Assembly: GCA_022575985.1 (NCBI GenBank)
Contig: JAKSXM010000132.1
Span: forward strand, 2,170,001-2,234,000
Source: Anagrus nilaparvatae
Taxonomy: Eukaryota; Arthropoda; Insecta; Hymenoptera; Mymaridae
Direction of reading: 5' to 3'
Length of the DNA: 64,000 nt
The notes below the pieces were generated by a model, which was given only the letters and a program-made list of their open reading frames with translations, ran no database searches and was not told where the DNA came from. Position numbers and translations under genes: made by a program. Below are positions 1-11,895 of this stretch, in pieces; the stretch's first letter is position 1; each line of letters starts with the position of its first letter.

Positions 1-933
1 TTCTTTTGGAATTCATCAATTTAGCACTAAAATAAAAAAGGTTCTTAAATAGGTGCTTAATTTTTTTTTATTAAGATGAATGAATTCGTGATTGAAAATA
101 TGTGGCACAATAAAAAATATCTAAAAATTTACTTTTGCTAATTTTATTTATTTCAAACCTTGCATTTGAGTATTTTATTAAAAATAAGACCAAAGCTCTG
201 GGATATTGATTAAAATTGGTTAGATAAATACTACCACAGTTTTTAAAATTCTATATGTATATTGGTTCTGAAGTTGTAGCTGTTATAGGGACAATTTTCG
301 AAAATCCTTTTTTATTTTATTTTTTAAAATGTCTGAATAAAAGTAAAGTACATTGAAAAATACAGGTATAAATTTTATTTAGCTCATATTCTTGAGCATT
401 TTTACGTTAAGGATTCTGACAGAGTGTGGTTAATATTTTTAAAAATCTCAGACATTCAATCCAAAGACTCTTTAGGCCAACCGTGGTAGCCCAGTGATCA
501 ATTAACTCTTGGGTGATTTTTATTTAAGATACACAAGACCATAAAATAATTTTTAAAATGATTTTTAATTATTTATTTGGCAATTAAATTTTATATTTTT
601 CAAAATGACAGACTATTTTTCTATAACAATAATATAATATATTTCTTAAAAATTGCTTTAAAAAAATTTACAATAAATATTTACAATATATTTCCTTAAG
701 CTTTACCTATGTACTAAAAACAATAACACCAGCGCAATAAATCAAGCGTTTTATTATTCATGAAATACTTCAGAAAATTCCTTTTTTATATAAATTTCAA
801 AAATGCAACAAAATAATGACTACTCAATATTTTAAATTGTATAAAAATTTTGAAAACAAATAAATATACCTATACGTTTAATTAACAAATTATATATTTA
901 AAAAAAATAATACTTAATATTTACAAGAATATT
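1..933. other. AT-rich flank downstream of the TMF gene
   Basis: No open reading frame or RNA gene can be supported here. The stretch is AT-rich with homopolymer runs and contains the 3' flank (probably the 3'UTR) of the minus-strand TMF gene. Around 478-515 there is a short tRNA-A-box-like string, but no matching B box was found, so no gene is called. Confidence 0.6.
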
Positions 934-3900
934 TTATGTTTCTCTTTTAAGAAGTTGATCAATTTGAGTTTTATACATTTCTTTAACATCTTCTAAATCT
1001 AATTTGAGTTCTTGTGTTTCTTCAACTTTTTCACCATACATTTGTAATAAAGCATCATATTTTGTTTGAATGTCATTGAGATTTTTTTTTATTGATTCTA
1101 ATTCAGATACTGATAAATTTAAATCTTCAACTTTTGATGATAAAGATGAAACTTCAATATTTAAAGCGTCTCTTTCTGTATTACGTCTTGAAAGTTCCCA
1201 TTGTAACTGTTGAACTTCTCCTGGAAAGAAAATTGGATTTAAAAAATAAATAAAATATTAATATTAATTTTAATATCAAAAATGATAATTGTATTCTTAG
1301 TGTATTCTTACCGTCACGTTGTTTCAACTGTGCCTGTAAATTTTCAATCATAGAAGTACTATTTGTACTATAAATATTTGGAAATCTGCCTGAACCAGTT
1401 TCAAACATTGAATCGTTAAACTAATAATACAAAAAAATTGCTTAAAAATTTTAATTATTAACATTTAATAAAAAATTTTTTTACCGGAGGCCAAATACTA
1501 TTTGCGCTGCAAACAGAATCTCTTTCGATGCTCAATGTAGGACTATAACGTAATTCTTCATCAGTGCTGTGTTGATGATCCAGCATAGATTGATTTTTCC
1601 TTTTTTCTGCTTCAGTTGCTGCTTTTTCAATTGATAGCTTATTTTCAAGCAAAGAAATTTCACGTTTCAAATCTGATATTTCTGCATTATGGGTGTCTTG
1701 GATTATTTTTAATTTTTGTCTGTAACTGTACAAAATAAAAATTAATTTTCAATAAATTTAATGTGCTAGAACAATGTACCTCTCATTTTCATTGATAAGT
1801 TTTTCATTTTCTTCTTTTAATAAACTATAAACCTCATTAGTTTTTGAATAATTTTCTTCTTTTGTTTTTAATTTTGACTCAAGAACTGAAGATCTAGATT
1901 TAAGATTAGCGTTTTCTTCACTAAGTGATCTATTTGATTCAGTAATATTTTCCAATTTAGATTGTAAATCTGCTATTTTTTCAGTCATTATTTCTTCTTG
2001 CCTTAAATAAAAGTTAGTTTTATGCGAAAGACTTAATTGCAATTGCTCTAATTGACGAAGTAAAGGTTTTGTAGTCATTGATACCGATTCAGACATTTCT
2101 TCACTTCTTGATTCCGCAGCTTCTAATCGTTTTAAGATATCTAAATTTTCTTGTTTTAACAAATCTTCTTTTCTGTAAATTTTATAAATTAGCTTGTTTA
2201 AGTAATTGTGAAAACAAATACTGTTATTACTTGATATGCGTTTGTTCCGCTTTCCTAAGTTTTATTTTTAAATTTTCAACTTGATTTAACAGTTGATTTG
2301 ATTCCCCAGCATTTTCAATAGCCAATTTTAATTCATTTTCTTTGTTAAGAAGTTTTTCTTTTGTTTCCAATAGTTCGCTAAAATTATATTTTAAGTTACG
2401 ATTTTTATGGATTAAATTTAAAGATATTTGCCTCTTACGTTTTTGCTGCTTCAAAACTTTTTTTGTAAGCTTCCATTTTATTAGATACATGGTCTAATTT
2501 TTCGTGTAAGCTTAAAATTTCTTTTTCTTGTTTTTTTGTTTTTGATGTTAAAGTATTCACTGCTTCAATTTGACTACGTTCTACTTCTTCTTTTGCCTGT
2601 AAAGATCTTTTTAGCCTTTCTAATTCTACAGTTTGCTCTTCCCATTGTTCTCTAAGAAAACAGTATTTAAATTATTTTTAGAATCAAATATAAATTAAGA
2701 AAAAATTTTAAATGATAGACTTTTGAGATATACTTTTGAGATTTTATTGTAGCGTCATTTTCTTTTTCTTTAACTCGTAATTTTTTAATTATATTACTGT
2801 GTTGCAACTGTTGTTTGCTAAGTTTTTCACCTTCATCTCTAAGTTCTTTAATTATTTCGTCTTTCTCAACAATAATTTTTGACATTTCACCAGTTGATAA
2901 TCTATTAGATGCTTCTTGTTTCATCTGTTCAAGATTCTTTCTTAAAGAATCTCTTTCTCGAATTGCTTGCTGAAATTTTCTTTCTAATGCAGAAAGTCTT
3001 TGGGTATAGTCATCTGTTATCTGCCGAAGATCTTGATTATGTTCAACATGTTTTTCAACATTGTCAAGTTGTCTAAAAAAAATTTTTGTATGAACTTCTA
3101 TTTTGTAAATCAAAGAAACATGCAACTTTTAAAAAATTATTTACTTTTTTAAATTTAAATTTTGTTCATGTAATTCCATATTAGTTCTACTAACATCAAT
3201 AAGTTTAGATTCTCGAGCTTCAAGAATTTCCGTCATTTCTCTTATTCGTCTAAGAAGTCTTTCAATTTCCAGATTATAATCATCAGAACCAACACTTACT
3301 TGACTTAGTTCCCTAGAATGACCGCGAGTTTTTAATGTTTTTGTTAAAAGGTCGCTACTTTTATTTAATTGAATTTTAGCTGGGCTTTGTCGAGACTGTG
3401 TTGAACTGGAGTCACCATTTGGGCTTTGATTATAAAGAAATAATTAATTTAAAGTAAAGAAAACTAAATTGAATTTTCAGTAAAAATTTACCTGGATATT
3501 ATTTCAATATCACTTGAAGTCGTTGTCTCTAATTCATCTCCACTAGTATGTCCACTTGTTTGATCAGAGCCAATTTTTACTAAATCAGATCTGCTATAAA
3601 ATAAAAAAATTAAATAAATATAACTATTTGAAATTTAGCTTTATTGATTATCAAAATATAACTTAATACAAGATATGGACCTTTCAGATGAAACTGGAGA
3701 AATATCTCGAGGTAATTCTATATCCGATCTTTCTAAATCTGGATTCATCTCAGATTTTTCAGACATAGCATCAGCTAACATATGTTTTACATATGAACTT
3801 GTTGAAAGTGGTGGTTCAACTGATTTTACAACTTCATTTGGACCATTATTATCTTCGGAACTACTTTCAATAAGGGTCTCTTCACAACTTGAATCAGTTA

Positions 3901-5682
3901 ATAATAAACAAGGATCACTAGATTTAAAATTCTCTGGTGATTTTAAATTTTGCTTAGGTTCTATCACAGGGCTGTTTAAGCGATCAAATGATCCAGTTTC
4001 ACTTTGTTTCTGGGTTTCATTTGTACTATCTTGTTTACGAATAGGTTGCCTGGTGATTGCTTCCAAAGATAGATGTAAAGGTGCCTAAGATTTTTAGATT
4101 TATTAATTAATAATTGGTTACATAATTAAAAAAAAGCAATAAATATTTTACCAAATTTGATTTTTCTTTTAAAGAGTCAAGGCTTGAATTCATTATGTAT
4201 TCTGAGTCAGAGCTTGTTGACATTTGTTTTTCAATGTTAATCTCTTGTGATTTGATATCTTTTGATTTCATCAAGTCTTGACGATGAACACCTTCAACAA
4301 CAGTTATTATATTACCTTCTGAAACAGAAGTGTATGAGTCTTCAGCTAAGCTAACTTCATCTGCATCTTCAACATCCGGGATTATTTCTACACTTTCAGG
4401 TGAAGCTAAGCTAGTATTTGAATTTGAAATTTCTTTCTTTTCCTGAACATTTAACTTTAACGTTGAAGAAGAATCTACTAAAGTACTTGTTGAACTTTTA
4501 GTATCATCTAAAAATTGTTTATTTTTATTACAGTAAAATGAAATACATTAGGTTTTAGTATGTACCCCTATAACCAAATATTTAAAATTAATAAAATAAA
4601 ATTTACCTCCATCTATAGATTCATTATATGCATATGAATCGCTTCTTATGATATTAGGAAATGGAGTCTCAAAGTGTCTTTCATCCAAAGGAGAAACAAA
4701 AGGACTTTCTTCGCCCAATATTTCTACTGAACTAGGCGAAGTCACTAAACTATCGGGTAAAACTTCAACTGACTCAGAATTTATTTTCTGACCAGCAGAA
4801 ACACTATTATCGCTAACGGAATTTAAATCTGAATCTGGAGTATTACTACAATCTGTATTTGATCGAGAACCCAATACTTCAAAACTAGTACTACTTTTTT
4901 TATCACTTTCAGCTGAGAGAACAGATAGTCGATTTATTGAATGACTAGTATTTTTATCTTGCCTGCAAATTACATTATCTTGTTTCTTATCACTTTCAGA
5001 AATTTCTAAATTACAAGGTCTAGATTCTTGGGATTTTTGGTTAATTGCATCATCTGTTTGGTCTAAAGAAATTAGAGGATTTGATAAATCAATGGAGTTA
5101 CAAGTTTTGTCTACATTTTCTCTCAAAGTTGCTGCAAAATAAAAAAATTAGTATTCATTGAATTATTTAAAAATTTTAAGTTACATATTTACTATTAATT
5201 TCTTGTAAAATATTGGTTTTGTACAATGACTGTGACAAATCTAGTGGATCCGTGGATGATTTAGTAATACCACTATAACCTTTTTTATTTTTAGCAAAAT
5301 CATCCAAACTTTCTGGTAATGAAGTAGACATGACTGTGGAAAGTTGAAAATTTTCTACTTTTTGATCAGAATCTTTAAAGATTTCTGAACTCTTAGAAGA
5401 AATGGCTGTCATATCTTTTTGATTTTCAAAATAGGACCCTGTAAAACTACCCCAAACGCTAGTGCTTTGTTGATTCTGAATAACAGGACTCTCTTGATCT
5501 TTCTGTCGTTTTTCTATATCATCTTTAACACCCCAAGTTGAAAAAAATTCAGATGAGCTATCTAATTGTGGAGGTCTTTGTTCTTCATCTTTGATATCTA
5601 AGGCTTTGTCTATTGTTTTTTGAGCCTCTTTTAAAGCTGTCTTTGCCAAACTGGCAAATCCTTTCGCATCGAACCAACTCAT
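934..5682 (-). CDS. TMF1: TMF / golgin-160-like TATA element modulatory factor (Golgi coiled-coil tether)
   Basis: Thirteen coding exons on the minus strand, all with GT-AG junctions and consistent phases: 5682-5193, 5131-4607, 4507-4152, 4084-3681, 3593-3492, 3423-3145, 3072-2734, 2651-2439, 2377-2231, 2172-1780, 1725-1485, 1420-1312 and 1220-934. The total is 3885 nt, or 1294 aa plus TAA, somewhat longer than vertebrate TMF1 (about 1090 aa). The N-terminus MSWFDAKGFASLAKTALKEA is the family signature. A long Ser/Thr-rich region with SVEIL/SVEVL repeats follows, then the conserved HTSGDELETTTSSDIEIIS block encoded by exons 5-6, then heptad coiled coil (exons 6-11). The C-terminal domain contains MIENLQAQLK and the QMYGEKVEETQELKLDLEDV block, ending LLKRET. 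Known for the family: Golgi tethering, with the C-terminal coiled coil binding Rab6. The exon 4 donor (GTCCAT) is weak, but it gives the conserved SRSDLVKIGS join. Expression is probably constitutive. Confidence 0.93.
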
Positions 5683-5693
5683 CGCTCATCATA

Positions 5694-5880
5694 ACTGAGA
5701 AATAATTTTAATCAAAAATCAAACAATTGATTGGCAGAATAAAAAATGAAATAAAGAAAGAATAATTATTATATTATTAAAAATAATATTAAAATTGCTA
5801 TTACATACCTTGCAAATAACAAGTATCAAAATAATGATAAAAACTAAATATCAAAATTAATTTTGATATTGTTTGTGTAT
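5694..5880 (-). other. TMF 5'UTR exon and 5'UTR intron
   Basis: On the minus strand, ATTTCTCAG ending at 5695 is a good 3' splice site 12 nt upstream of the TMF start codon, and AAG|GTATGT at 5809/5808 is a strong matching donor. The 5' leader is therefore probably interrupted by a 114-nt intron (5808-5695), with a noncoding exon extending upward from 5809. The retained leader has two upstream ATGs, 10 and 7 nt before the TMF ATG. The farther one is out of frame with the TMF ATG, and the nearer one is too. Confidence 0.55.
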
Positions 5881-6794
5881 CATAAAAAAACTTAAATAAC
5901 CAATAAATAAAAAATTAAATTGACAACTTTAATTAATTTTTCTTTTTAAAAAAACATTCATTCTTTTGATATATTTAACAGAAATAATAAAAATATTTTT
6001 TTAGTGAAAAATAATAACATAAAATTTAGCAGGCGACTCCAAAATACTCTAATGTTGACGTTGCAATTAACACTTTAAATAACCAATTAAAAATTTGTTT
6101 AATAATTATAAATAAGATTATAGGTGTTATTAATCTGTGACGAGTCCTTAATCTAGATTTCTAATTATCTGCATATGTGTACTATTTTTTAAATATATAT
6201 ATGTATAATTATAATTTTTAAGGTTTTAATTTTCTTTATTGTTTTTATTGATCTTTTATACCGATTAATAATATATAAGATATGCCTAATATTTGTTTTA
6301 TCGATTATCGATACTCTAGGAATTTTATTTTAAATGTCGATAATCAAAATCAATTACAAAATTTATAAATAAAATATAAATAAATAATTTAATTTTAACA
6401 GTACAAAAATTAATTAAATAATTTACTTTAAATTAAATTCAAATGTAAAAAAAAAAAATTATATTAAGTACTAATAATTATGCAGTTCGTTTTAAGCTTG
6501 TAAAATAATTTTTATTGAAAAATAGATATAAAAATAATAAAATTAAATAAAAAATTATTTAAAATATACGTTTAAAAAAAAAAAAACCTTTGAAAAATAG
6601 TTAATTTAGTTTAAAAAAACATTCTATAAAAATTTTTATTATTTAAGCTGAAAAAATGTTAAAATATGAAAAAATTTTAATAAATTTAATTTTTGGTTTA
6701 ATCTAAAATTTGTAAAAAAATGTTTTTTCATGACAATTGTGACACATTTTTTACGCCGGGCTGAAAAAATTCAATTCTGGCCTTATTCTCAACA
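5881..6794. other. AT-rich intergenic spacer between TMF and tRNA-Ile
   Basis: Nothing gene-like is visible on either strand. The sequence is dominated by A/T runs, and it presumably includes the TMF promoter on its left side and the tRNA 5' flank on its right. Confidence 0.6.
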
Positions 6795-6886
6795 GCTCCA
6801 GTGGCGCAATTGGTTAGCGCACGGTACTTATAAGACAGTGTTCGTGAGCAATGCCGGGGTTGTGAGTTCGAGCCTCACCTGGAGCA
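6795..6886 (+). tRNA. tRNA-Ile (anticodon UAU) with an 18-nt intron
   Basis: All arms can be folded by eye. The acceptor stem GCTCCAG pairs with CTGGAGC, followed by discriminator A at 6886. The D stem is GCGC/GCGC, the anticodon stem CGGTA pairs with TGCCG around the loop CTTATAA, and the T arm is GTGAG/CTCAC with loop TTCGAGC. The 92-nt gene is 18 nt longer than the 74-nt mature form. The excess lies directly 3' of the anticodon loop purine, the canonical intron position, and tRNA-Ile(UAU) is one of the tRNAs that normally carries an intron in animals. The B box GAGTTCGAGCC is intact, and a run of Ts follows at 6887 onward as the Pol III terminator. Confidence 0.96.
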
Positions 6887-8694
6887 TTTTTTTTACTATT
6901 TTTTTTTTTATTTTTTAACTTAAGAAAATATTTTTTTTTATTTTTAAAATATTGTTTTCTTAAAATTTGTTGATTTTTTTATAAAAATATTTCTTAATGT
7001 TAATAAAATAAATTTTTTTTTTAAATATTTTATAATTTATCATAAAAATTTGTATATTAACATGAATGAAAAAAATCATTTAAAATTTTCAAAAATGCCT
7101 TAAAAATTATTGTAATTAAATATTCTCTTTTCACGCTCAAAAAAAACAATATAACTAGTTTCTTTATTTTCATAATTTTAAAATATATTTTTTTTTAAAT
7201 TTGTTGTAAAACTAACACACCCATATTTTTATTAATCTTATTTAAAATCTTTTGAACAAGATTTACATCTTCTGTCATATTATTATTTTTTTTTTTAAAT
7301 TTTTCGGTTAAAATTTGTGGTAGACTACCAATAATTATCAAGTTGTTGAGTTTTCTTTTGAATCGTACCTAAAAATATTTTAGTAATTTATCATAACAAA
7401 AGAAATGTAAAAGAACTTGCATTTTTTTCTTTTCAAATACCACATAGAAATTGAAATGATGTATAATTCACTAATTCTGCAGCATAATCATGTATCTAAT
7501 TTTGCTTTTTGAAAGAGACACCTTTAATTAATTCAATGGGTAAATTTTTGTATTTTGATTTTTTGTGGATAAGCATTTTATACATGGTTCTCAAAAGCTA
7601 AAAAGCTATTTTCACGTCACGCCTCCACGTGTTTCTAAATTTTTGCTTTTTAAATTATCTTCATTAGAAATTTTATTATTTTTCAAAAACCGTATAATTT
7701 ATGACAGTGTTTTAATGTCTCTTGAGCCCTTTCTAGACCTAATAAATTTTTTTAAATTTCATGTGCTTTTACTATACCAAAGAATACCAAGGAATCTTAT
7801 TTTTTGGCCATAAAATTGAGAAAAAAAATTAGATTTCGATTTTCGAGGAAAAAATGAAGAAATTAAAAAATGACTGCATGCAATAAAAATTGACCCTGTT
7901 TTTCAATTAAAATGAATTTAAAATTATCAATTATTTCAAGTAAATGCAAAACTTGGCTATTTTCAATATTAAAAAATTTAGTTCACTAAGAAACATATGA
8001 AATATTATTACAAAAATCTAATTTAAATATTGTTTCAACCTCTTTTGGCTAATATATAATTCTTTTACACCACAAAAAGTTTCCAAAAAAATTCTGGATT
8101 ATCTATTTAGACAATTTTACATTTAAAGGGTTAAAATTTTAGAAATTATAATATTTTATATAGGCAAATCTTGAAAAAAGTGGAAAAAAAGTAAAACATG
8201 GTTTAAGGAGTTTCATACTATCTCAAGTAGCTGAAAAAGTAATATATTTTTATCACAAATTTAATACGTAAATTTCAATTTGGGTATTCGCTTTTCCGTT
8301 TTTATGAGACACTCAATTTTTTTCGCCATTTTTTGTAAACACTATAATTAGTTTATTAAAATAAAGTTGATAGAAAATTCCGATCTGGAATAGAATTAAA
8401 GTAATTTGAATTGCAAGAAAATTGAAGCTTATTTTACCTCAAAAGCCTAAAATCATATAAAATCTAAAACCACCATTTTGAACTTTTAGAAAACTGATTT
8501 CGGATTAATTAATTTTAGTTAAGAGTACATAATAGCTCGAGATTTTTAAAATGTTAATAAAATTTTATATTTTTTTATGCGAAAATAATTGAAAAAACAT
8601 TTTTTGATTCTTTTTATACATGTAAAAAATGTATTTATATATTTTTTAAATTAAGTAATACAATAGAAATATATGATTTTTAAGTTACCCCATC
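6887..8694. other. AT-rich spacer with one divergent repeat copy
   Basis: There is no supportable gene. The segment 7705-7795 resembles 38190-38290 (shared words such as CATGTGCTTTTACTATA / CTATGTGCTTTTACTATA, preceded by a similar CTTTCTAGA stretch), so part of this spacer is an old dispersed repeat. A short open frame at 7565-7813 lies across that repeat and is not considered a gene. Confidence 0.55.
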
Positions 8695-8991
8695 CTACAA
8701 AAAAATTTAGCTCACACGATTTTGCGAATTCAGATGATCCAAAAGTAAAAAACAAAAATTAATATAAATATTATATATACTTGTAAAAAGGCACTGAATC
8801 AGTCACAAAGAAAAGCATTAAAAATTGAAGATAAAAAGCTGATATTGAAAACAATTATTTTAATAAAATATTTCATTTTAAAAATTGAATGATTCAGTGC
8901 CTTTTTACAAGTGTATATTTTGATATGAATTTTTGTTTTTTAGTTTTGGATCATCTGAATTCGCGAAATCATGTGAGCCGATTTTTTGTAG
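8695..8991. repeat. 297-bp inverted repeat (MITE-like)
   Basis: The left arm, starting CTACAAAAAAATTTAGCTC, is mirrored by the right arm, which ends GAGCCGATTTTTTGTAG. The arms include GATCATCTGAATTCGC and GGCACTGAATCAGT, facing each other across a short loop near 8820-8880. Arms are roughly 120 bp with scattered mismatches. No target duplication was recognised. Confidence 0.75.
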
Positions 8992-9490
8992 ACGGTAACT
9001 TATAAACACCACATTTCTATTAATTAATTAAATAAAAAAAAATATCTAACTAAATATATTTTTTTCTACTTCAATCATGCATAAAAAAAATCTAAAGTTT
9101 CTATTAAAATTTACAAATCTCGAGCTAAATTATTAGATATTTTGCTAATTAAAAGAATTTGTTATGACTCATGTACAAAAAAAATATGGATTTTGAACTT
9201 AGCAATACGAAATAAATTTAAAAAAATAAAATTACGTTGCATACGAAAGTGATAGAATATCCAAATCCATAAATTAATTTTTTATTGCCTAAATTATGAT
9301 ATAACCGTTCAGATTTGTCAAAACATTAACAAATTATAGATACATATATATTTACGTTTAATTTAAAGATTCAAATAAAGTATTTCAACATGATCTAGAG
9401 AATGATTTTTAAATGAGTTCGCGGTATTCTTTTCAAAAAAGGAGAGAATTGTTAATTCAGAAAGAGTCCCTAGGTGGCTACGCGTAATAT
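8992..9490. other. AT-rich spacer upstream of U6
   Basis: Nothing recognisable apart from the U6 promoter region at its right edge. A proximal sequence element is expected about 45-65 bp before the U6 start (9494-9514), but I could not match it confidently to a known insect PSE. Confidence 0.5.
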
Positions 9491-9527
9491 AGAGAACACG
9501 CATGTGGAAAAAACGGAGTTCAGTCTG

Positions 9528-9535
9528 TATATAAA
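9528..9535 (+). promoter_or_regulatory. TATA box of the U6 Pol III promoter
   Basis: TATATAAA begins 31 bp before the first base of U6 RNA, the spacing expected for a type 3 Pol III promoter. Confidence 0.8.
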
Positions 9536-9558
9536 GAATTTTTATAGAATCACTTAAT

Positions 9559-9575
9559 GTACTTGCTTCGGCAGT

Positions 9576-9615
<40 letters not shown>

Positions 9616-9665
9616 GGCCCCTGCGCAAGGATGACACGCAAAATCGTGAAGCGTTCCACATTTTT
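9559..9665 (+). ncRNA. U6: U6 spliceosomal snRNA
   Basis: The RNA begins GTACTTGCTTCGGCAGTACA, a 5' stem-loop in which the stem bases covary relative to the common GTTCTTGC...GAACA form. It continues through the invariant ATACAGAGA box (U6-5' splice site contact), the AGCATGGCCCCTGCGCAAGG core with the catalytic AGC triad, and GATGACACGCAAAATCGTGA, ending in GCGTTCCACA followed by Ts. The length of about 107 nt matches U6. With the TATA box at -31 and the terminal T run, this looks like a functional gene rather than a processed pseudogene. Confidence 0.96.
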
Positions 9666-10106
9666 TTGTAATTTTTTTTTTTATTTTCTTTAGAATTTTT
9701 AAAATAAGGTTATCATTTTTATTAAAGAATAATGCGAAAAAAATAAGTAATAAAATAAAAATTAGTGTTTTTTGACAAAATAGTAAATATTTAATAGCAA
9801 TAAACATGGATTGTAATTTTTTGATATAAAAAAATTGAAAATCGCGCTGAATAATTAAAAAAAAAATATACGCAAAAGAAAATTACTGCATATCCGAATA
9901 TATATAACGTATTTTTGAATTTTTTTTGAATTTTTTCAAATGTAAAACAAGGGGTAAAAGACTCTAAAAAACTTATATTATTAAAAAATAATAAAAAGTA
10001 ATTAATTCATCTGTGAATTTTGGGTCAGCGTTATAAGAAATATAAGAAATAAGGATTTCAAAAAAAATTATATAAATTAGACTTGTACAAAAATAATAAT
10101 TATGTA
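9666..10106. other. AT-rich spacer downstream of U6
   Basis: No gene or repeat was recognised. It begins with the U6 terminator T run and continues as low-complexity A/T sequence. Confidence 0.55.
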
Positions 10107-10235
10107 CACTGTAAAAATTCTTGTCCGAGTGTAATTTACTATCTGGAAATTCTATTTACTATTCGTAAATTTCGATATAACAAATTTACTACCATAGCTA
10201 GCAATAAATTACCCGGGGAAGAATTTTTTATAATG
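10107..10235. repeat. Short TA-flanked MITE (CACTGTAAAAA family)
   Basis: A 129-bp segment starts CACTGTAAAAATTC and ends GAATTTTTTATAATG, with TA on both sides (10105-10106 and 10236-10237). The interior also folds (GTAATTTACT against AATAAATTAC). The terminal sequence matches that of the larger element at 23642-24068, suggesting one TA-targeting family. Confidence 0.6.
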
Positions 10236-10974
10236 TACCTTGTTCTATACTTAAAATAAAAAATAAATGAAAAACTATAGCTAAATTTTCTGCGGTATTC
10301 GAACAGGTATAAAAGAAAATTTTTGTGGTAGGCGGTCAATTTTAATTGCAGTGGTGAAAGCTAGTCGACCAAGTAACTTTTAAATGTATAAATTTTTAAA
10401 TGATTTAAAAATCAATCAAATTTATTGCTTTTAGCAATATAATATGTATGTATTCGTTGCTTTAGATTAGTGATACTTTTAAGAAAACTTGTAAAATATT
10501 GTAAAAAAATTACAATCATTTTAATCTGAACGGCTAGATTGCTTTGGTTGAATATTCAACTGATTTAATTGAAGTGCAATTAAAAATAAAGATAGATTGC
10601 TTTAAGTTTTTAGAGGGTTTATGCATAGAAATTGTTACCTAAGATTAGTCACTATAATGCACGACCAAGGTAGAAAAATTCGATTCAACTAAAAAAAAAT
10701 TACTTTCGAAAATTAATAACCTACTATAATATAACTTTGAGAGAGAAACTTCTTGTTTTTGAATTTAGAAATGTTTCTGATTTTTCCAAGGATTTTTCAT
10801 TCCATTTTAGGAGTCATACAGTTGTCAGAACGAATCTGCTAGTTTGGTTCATTTCGGACATACATACTTTTTTTTATATATGAGCAATTATTTTAAAAGT
10901 GCTACTTAATTTGAGCCTGGAATCGTAAATTTTTTTTTTGAGGGCACATCGATATGACCCGTGTTTTCAGGTAG
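10236..10974. other. AT-rich spacer with a fragment of a dispersed repeat
   Basis: No gene. The words TTGCTTTTAGCAATATAAT (10428 onward) and GGCTAGATTGCTTTG (10540 onward) also occur in similar order at 36298-36375, so this is an old copy of a dispersed repeat. Confidence 0.5.
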
Positions 10975-11665
10975 TTTGAACCTTCAGAAAACCGAAAAAA
11001 ATCGTGAACAAGAAATCGGCGATAGGTGCCGAAAAGATTTTTTCACTTTTATGTCAAAAACCGTGTTTTTCGTATCTGAGCTACCCTAAATTTTTAAAAT
11101 AACTTTTTAGGTAAAAAAACTTTTTTAAAATAGATAAGAAAATCTGATTGCCAGGGAAAAACCACTCCAGAAGAAAAAAAAACTTATGTTTTTACGATGA
11201 AATTTAGCCAAGTTATCGTCAATTTAAGATTTTGCTCAAATTCTGCTTAAAAAAGATTGAAATTTTATTGAAAAAAGCCTGTTTCTGAACTTTAAACATG
11301 CATTACTCGCTTGATTTTCATCGTAAAATAATAATTTTTTTTTTTAAATCGATTAATTTTTTCCTACAAATTCATTTCTTTAAGAAAAAAATCATTTTTA
11401 TTGACCAAATTTTAATTTTTAGATCAAAAACTGTGTTAAGTAAATCTTGCTACTTACAGTTTTCAAAGGCTTTTGACCTAAAAATTGAAATTTGGTCAAT
11501 AAAAATGATTTTTTTCTTAAAGAAATGAATTGCCAGGAAAAAATTAATCGATTTAAAAAAAAAAATTATTATTTTACGATGAAAATCAAGCGAGTAATGC
11601 ATTTTTAAAGTTCAGAAACAGGCTTTTTTCAATAAAATCTCAAAATTTTTTAAGATGTTTTTTTG
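10975..11665. mobile_element. Monomer copy of the foldback element family
   Basis: This copy has a single-copy flank (10975-11230) followed by a core palindrome (about 11275-11632). In the core, CCTGTTTCTGAACTTTAAAC at the left is mirrored by a similar GTTCAGAAACAGG sequence at the right, centred near 11455. The flank (AAATCGGCGATAGGTGCC, TTTTCGTATCTGAGCTACCC) and the core both match the larger foldback at 54630-56152 in order and orientation. There is no coding capacity, so this is a nonautonomous element. Its outer end is missing or degraded. Confidence 0.8.
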
Positions 11666-11784
11666 TTCAATAAAATATGAATAAAATTTGAAAAGTAAAA
11701 CAAATTTTTTATCTTATAGTTAATCAGTATTATTCAAAAATGAAATTTAAATTTATGAGAAATTAAATAATAGTCGAGATAATA

Positions 11785-11895
11785 GTATATTTACGGCTCG
11801 AGTCCAGAAAAGTAAAGAATGGCCCAAATCGCACGTAAATTACCTTCCGAGGCGAAGCCGAAATACGTGCTTTCTCGACGCAGACCAGAAAAAAT
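11785..11895 (+). repeat. Short hairpin repeat (AAAGAATGGCCCAAAT family), copy 1
   Basis: The segment runs AATAGTATATTTACG, CCAGAAAAGTAAAGAATGG, CCCAAATCGCACGTAAATTA, then CCGAGGCGAAGCCGAAAT. Related copies are at 34553-34640 and 36655-36760, and an interrupted minus-strand copy lies around 46526-47502. In the 36.7-kb copy the left AATGGCCCAAAT is mirrored by ATTTGGGGCATT, so the unit is a roughly 100-bp hairpin. This copy is the uninterrupted reference for the TA insertion described at 46526. Confidence 0.7.

Noticed and set aside
10139..10339. 66-aa minus-strand open frame
   Set aside because: It overlaps the 129-bp MITE and has no domain or splice context.
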